NCBI GenBank assembly: GCA_002334985.1
Contig: DDBY01000109.1
Span: 1-6,016 of the forward strand
DNA: 6,016 nt
Direction: 5' to 3'
Source of the DNA: Micavibrio sp. UBA2020
GTDB lineage: Bacteria > Pseudomonadota > Alphaproteobacteria > Micavibrionales > UBA2020
Shown here piece after piece: positions 4,768 through 6,016 of this stretch. The stretch's first letter is position 1. The number at the start of each line of letters is the position of its first letter. A program made the translations under genes and the position numbers. The notes under the pieces are model-generated. The model was given only the letters and a program-made list of their open reading frames with translations, was not told the origin of the DNA and did not search any database.

Positions 4768-5850
4768 ATGGCGAAACTCTGGCAACGCACCCGCGGCGCG
4801 GACGGCACATCGCAGCTGCACGACGTCAGCCTGACGGATTTGCGCATCACGCGGCCGAGTGTGATTTACCTGAGCGGCTTCCTCACCACCGACGGCCAGC
4901 CCGGATTTATTGCGGGCGGGCTGAAACGGCTTGAAGAAATGATGGGCCACCGCCCCGCCCCGCACGATACGCAGGACGTTGACCTTTACGCCTGGTCGCA
5001 TACCAGCCTTGGCAACCTGTTCAACATGGCGGCGTATAACATGCAGCCGCAATCCCGCGCCAGCGCCGCCGCGCACAGCCTCGCGCTCGGCGTTATCATG
5101 CCGCTGGTCGCGCGCGATTTTAAAATCGACGGCGACGGCAACCTCTCCGGCACGCCGCTGCCGGAGGCGGAAGCGAAGCGCAACCTGCGCAACATCACGC
5201 TTTTTGGTTATAGCGCAGGCACCATCACCGCGCAGGAATGTTATAACGCCAGTTTGCAGATGATGCAGAAACTCGGCTACAAGACTGACGCCGCCCGCGA
5301 CGTGCTGCACGAAGTCGCGCTGGTATCCGCCGGAAACGTGTCGCGTCCGTCCAAGGAAAAAGACCGCTTCACTACGGTGTATCTGGTCGCCAGCAACGAC
5401 AAAATCATTCTGGCCAAAAACCGTATCTGGACGCCGCTCAAAACCATGTTCGCGCGTTTTGCCCGCAACCTGAATATCAAAAAACTGTCGGCGACCAGCG
5501 CCTTTATCTCCGCCGCCGTATCCAAGCAAAAATGGGAATGGCGCGAAGCCAAAGGCAAAACGTGGAAGGAACGCATCCGCCCGCTTATCCCCTCGTGGAC
5601 TTTCGTCAAAAGCTATCACGAACTGCCGCATTACATCACGCATGATGAAAACCTCAGCCAGTTTGCGAAAATCGTGAATTTCAGCCTGACCAACGCGATT
5701 GCGCGCGCGCCCGTTTATGCAGGCGGCGACGGCAAACGCCTCGACCCGCTGGACATGATACAGCCCCCCGAAGGCTTCCCCGCCCCCACAGCCGCCGCCT
5801 ATAACAACAAAATCGACAAGGCGATGGTGGCGAAGGGTGTGAGGATTTAA
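4768..5850 (+). CDS. Alpha/beta-hydrolase-like protein (putative serine esterase)
   Basis: The protein has 360 residues and no signal peptide or membrane segment, so it is probably cytoplasmic. It shows the order of an alpha/beta-hydrolase: a first strand with possible oxyanion-hole residues (SVIYLSGF, 31-38), a second strand (VDLYAWSHTS, 71-80), and the nucleophile elbow NITLFGYSAG (142-151) with Ser149 as the likely catalytic serine. The elbow is followed by the expected helix. A later strand, TVYLVASNDKI (203-213), puts Asp211 where the acid usually lies. His284 or His288 in the YHELPHYITH segment could complete the triad. Family members hydrolyse esters, amides or thioesters; the substrate here is unknown and I recognise no specific subfamily. 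A basic stretch at 250-271 (KQKWEWREAKGKTWKERIR) may be a cap or a surface for a charged partner. Start choice is firm because of the GAGGA ribosome binding site 6 nt upstream. It is transcribed divergently from tyrS. Confidence 0.75.
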   Translation: MAKLWQRTRGADGTSQLHDVSLTDLRITRPSVIYLSGFLTTDGQPGFIAGGLKRLEEMMGHRPAPHDTQDVDLYAWSHTSLGNLFNMAAYNMQPQSRASAAAHSLALGVIMPLVARDFKIDGDGNLSGTPLPEAEAKRNLRNITLFGYSAGTITAQECYNASLQMMQKLGYKTDAARDVLHEVALVSAGNVSRPSKEKDRFTTVYLVASNDKIILAKNRIWTPLKTMFARFARNLNIKKLSATSAFISAAVSKQKWEWREAKGKTWKERIRPLIPSWTFVKSYHELPHYITHDENLSQFAKIVNFSLTNAIARAPVYAGGDGKRLDPLDMIQPPEGFPAPTAAAYNNKIDKAMVAKGVRI

Positions 5851-5888
5851 TTTAGATAGCCTCGTATTCGCCAAGCACCACAACAAAT

Positions 5889-5970
5889 GTCACACCGGCG
5901 AAAGCCGGTGTCCAGAAAACCCTCGGCTGGTGTATGATGCGATATGGACACTGGCTTTCGCCGGTGTGAC
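5889..5970. repeat. Inverted pair of REP-like palindromes (BIME-like)
   Basis: A 26-nt unit at 5889-5914 is repeated in inverted orientation at 5945-5970 with 25 of 26 bases matching, around a 30-nt spacer. Each unit is itself a hairpin. At 5892-5911 ACACCGGC and GCCGGTGT form an 8-bp stem closed by a GAAA tetraloop. At 5948-5967 the same stem has one T:G pair. The transcript can fold either as two small hairpins or as one long one. Such GTCA...CGAAAG...TCCAG palindromes are typical dispersed extragenic repeats in proteobacteria. Lying 38 nt after the hydrolase stop, it may protect or terminate that mRNA. Confidence 0.85.
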
Positions 5971-5999
5971 GGATACAGAAATTATTTATTTAAAACATC

Positions 6000-6005
6000 A
6001 AAGGA
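6000..6005 (+). promoter_or_regulatory. Ribosome binding site for the gene starting at 6012
   Basis: AAAGGA at 6000-6005 lies 6 nt before the ATG at 6012 and supports that start. The preceding stretch (about 5978-5998) is A/T-rich and could contain a -10 element, but I see no well-spaced promoter. Confidence 0.6.
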
Positions 6006-6011
6006 TAAACC

Positions 6012-6016
6012 ATGCG
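6012..6016 (+). CDS. Start of a gene truncated by the window end
   Basis: An ATG at 6012-6014, followed by CG, stands behind a good ribosome binding site. Only the first codon and part of the second are visible, so nothing can be said about the product. It follows the REP-like pair and reads in the same direction as the hydrolase gene. Confidence 0.5.

Noticed and set aside
4717..5886. Minus-strand open frame of 389 codons opposite the hydrolase gene
   Set aside because: It is antisense to a gene with a promoter, ribosome binding site and GYSAG motif; the translation is Arg/Gly/Ala-rich and unrecognisable.
5889..5970. CRISPR repeat or IS terminal inverted repeats
   Set aside because: There are only two units, in opposite orientation, with no regular spacer series and no transposase between them; a REP/BIME explanation fits better.

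Overview
The window looks like a stretch of bacterial chromosome of fairly high G+C, with tightly packed genes, short intergenic gaps, sigma70-like promoters and extragenic palindromes. An alphaproteobacterium is my best guess, possibly a Micavibrio-like lineage. This rests on general sequence style and protein flavour, not on any marker I could test. There are no rRNA or tRNA genes, no CRISPR array and no transposase.

Layout: (1) 1-290 is a gene-free stretch that opens with a perfect 49-nt palindrome and ends with a possible promoter. (2) 291-890 (+) encodes a small single-pass membrane protein of unknown function. (3) 895-1629 (-) encodes a GNAT acetyltransferase with an odd Arg/Ala-rich tail; it converges on the first gene with a 4-nt gap and has its own likely promoter near 1761-1790. 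(4) 1793-2368 (-) encodes a second, RimJ/RimL-like GNAT, translationally coupled (TGATG) to the end of (5). (5) 2368-4485 (-) is a 705-residue tyrosyl-tRNA synthetase. It consists of a complete class I TyrRS with S4 domain, then a degenerate GNAT-like domain, then a charged coiled-coil/Lys-Pro-Ala tail. (6) 4486-4767 is a divergent promoter region. (7) 4768-5850 (+) encodes an alpha/beta-hydrolase-like protein with a GYSAG nucleophile elbow. (8) 5889-5970 is a pair of inverted REP-like palindromes. (9) A new gene starts at 6012 after a good ribosome binding site.

The most interesting feature is the group of three GNAT modules at the tyrS locus. The GNAT domain fused to TyrRS is clearly a paralogue of the free-standing GNAT at 895-1629: about half the residues are identical over two ungapped blocks, and there are shared 13-14-nt identities at DNA level. 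The fused copy has lost the glycines of the acetyl-CoA-binding loop. The locus therefore seems to have duplicated a GNAT, fused one copy to an aminoacyl-tRNA synthetase and dropped acetyl-CoA binding there, while retaining an apparently active copy nearby. What the fused domain does now (tRNA binding, aminoacyl transfer or scaffolding) cannot be read from the sequence.
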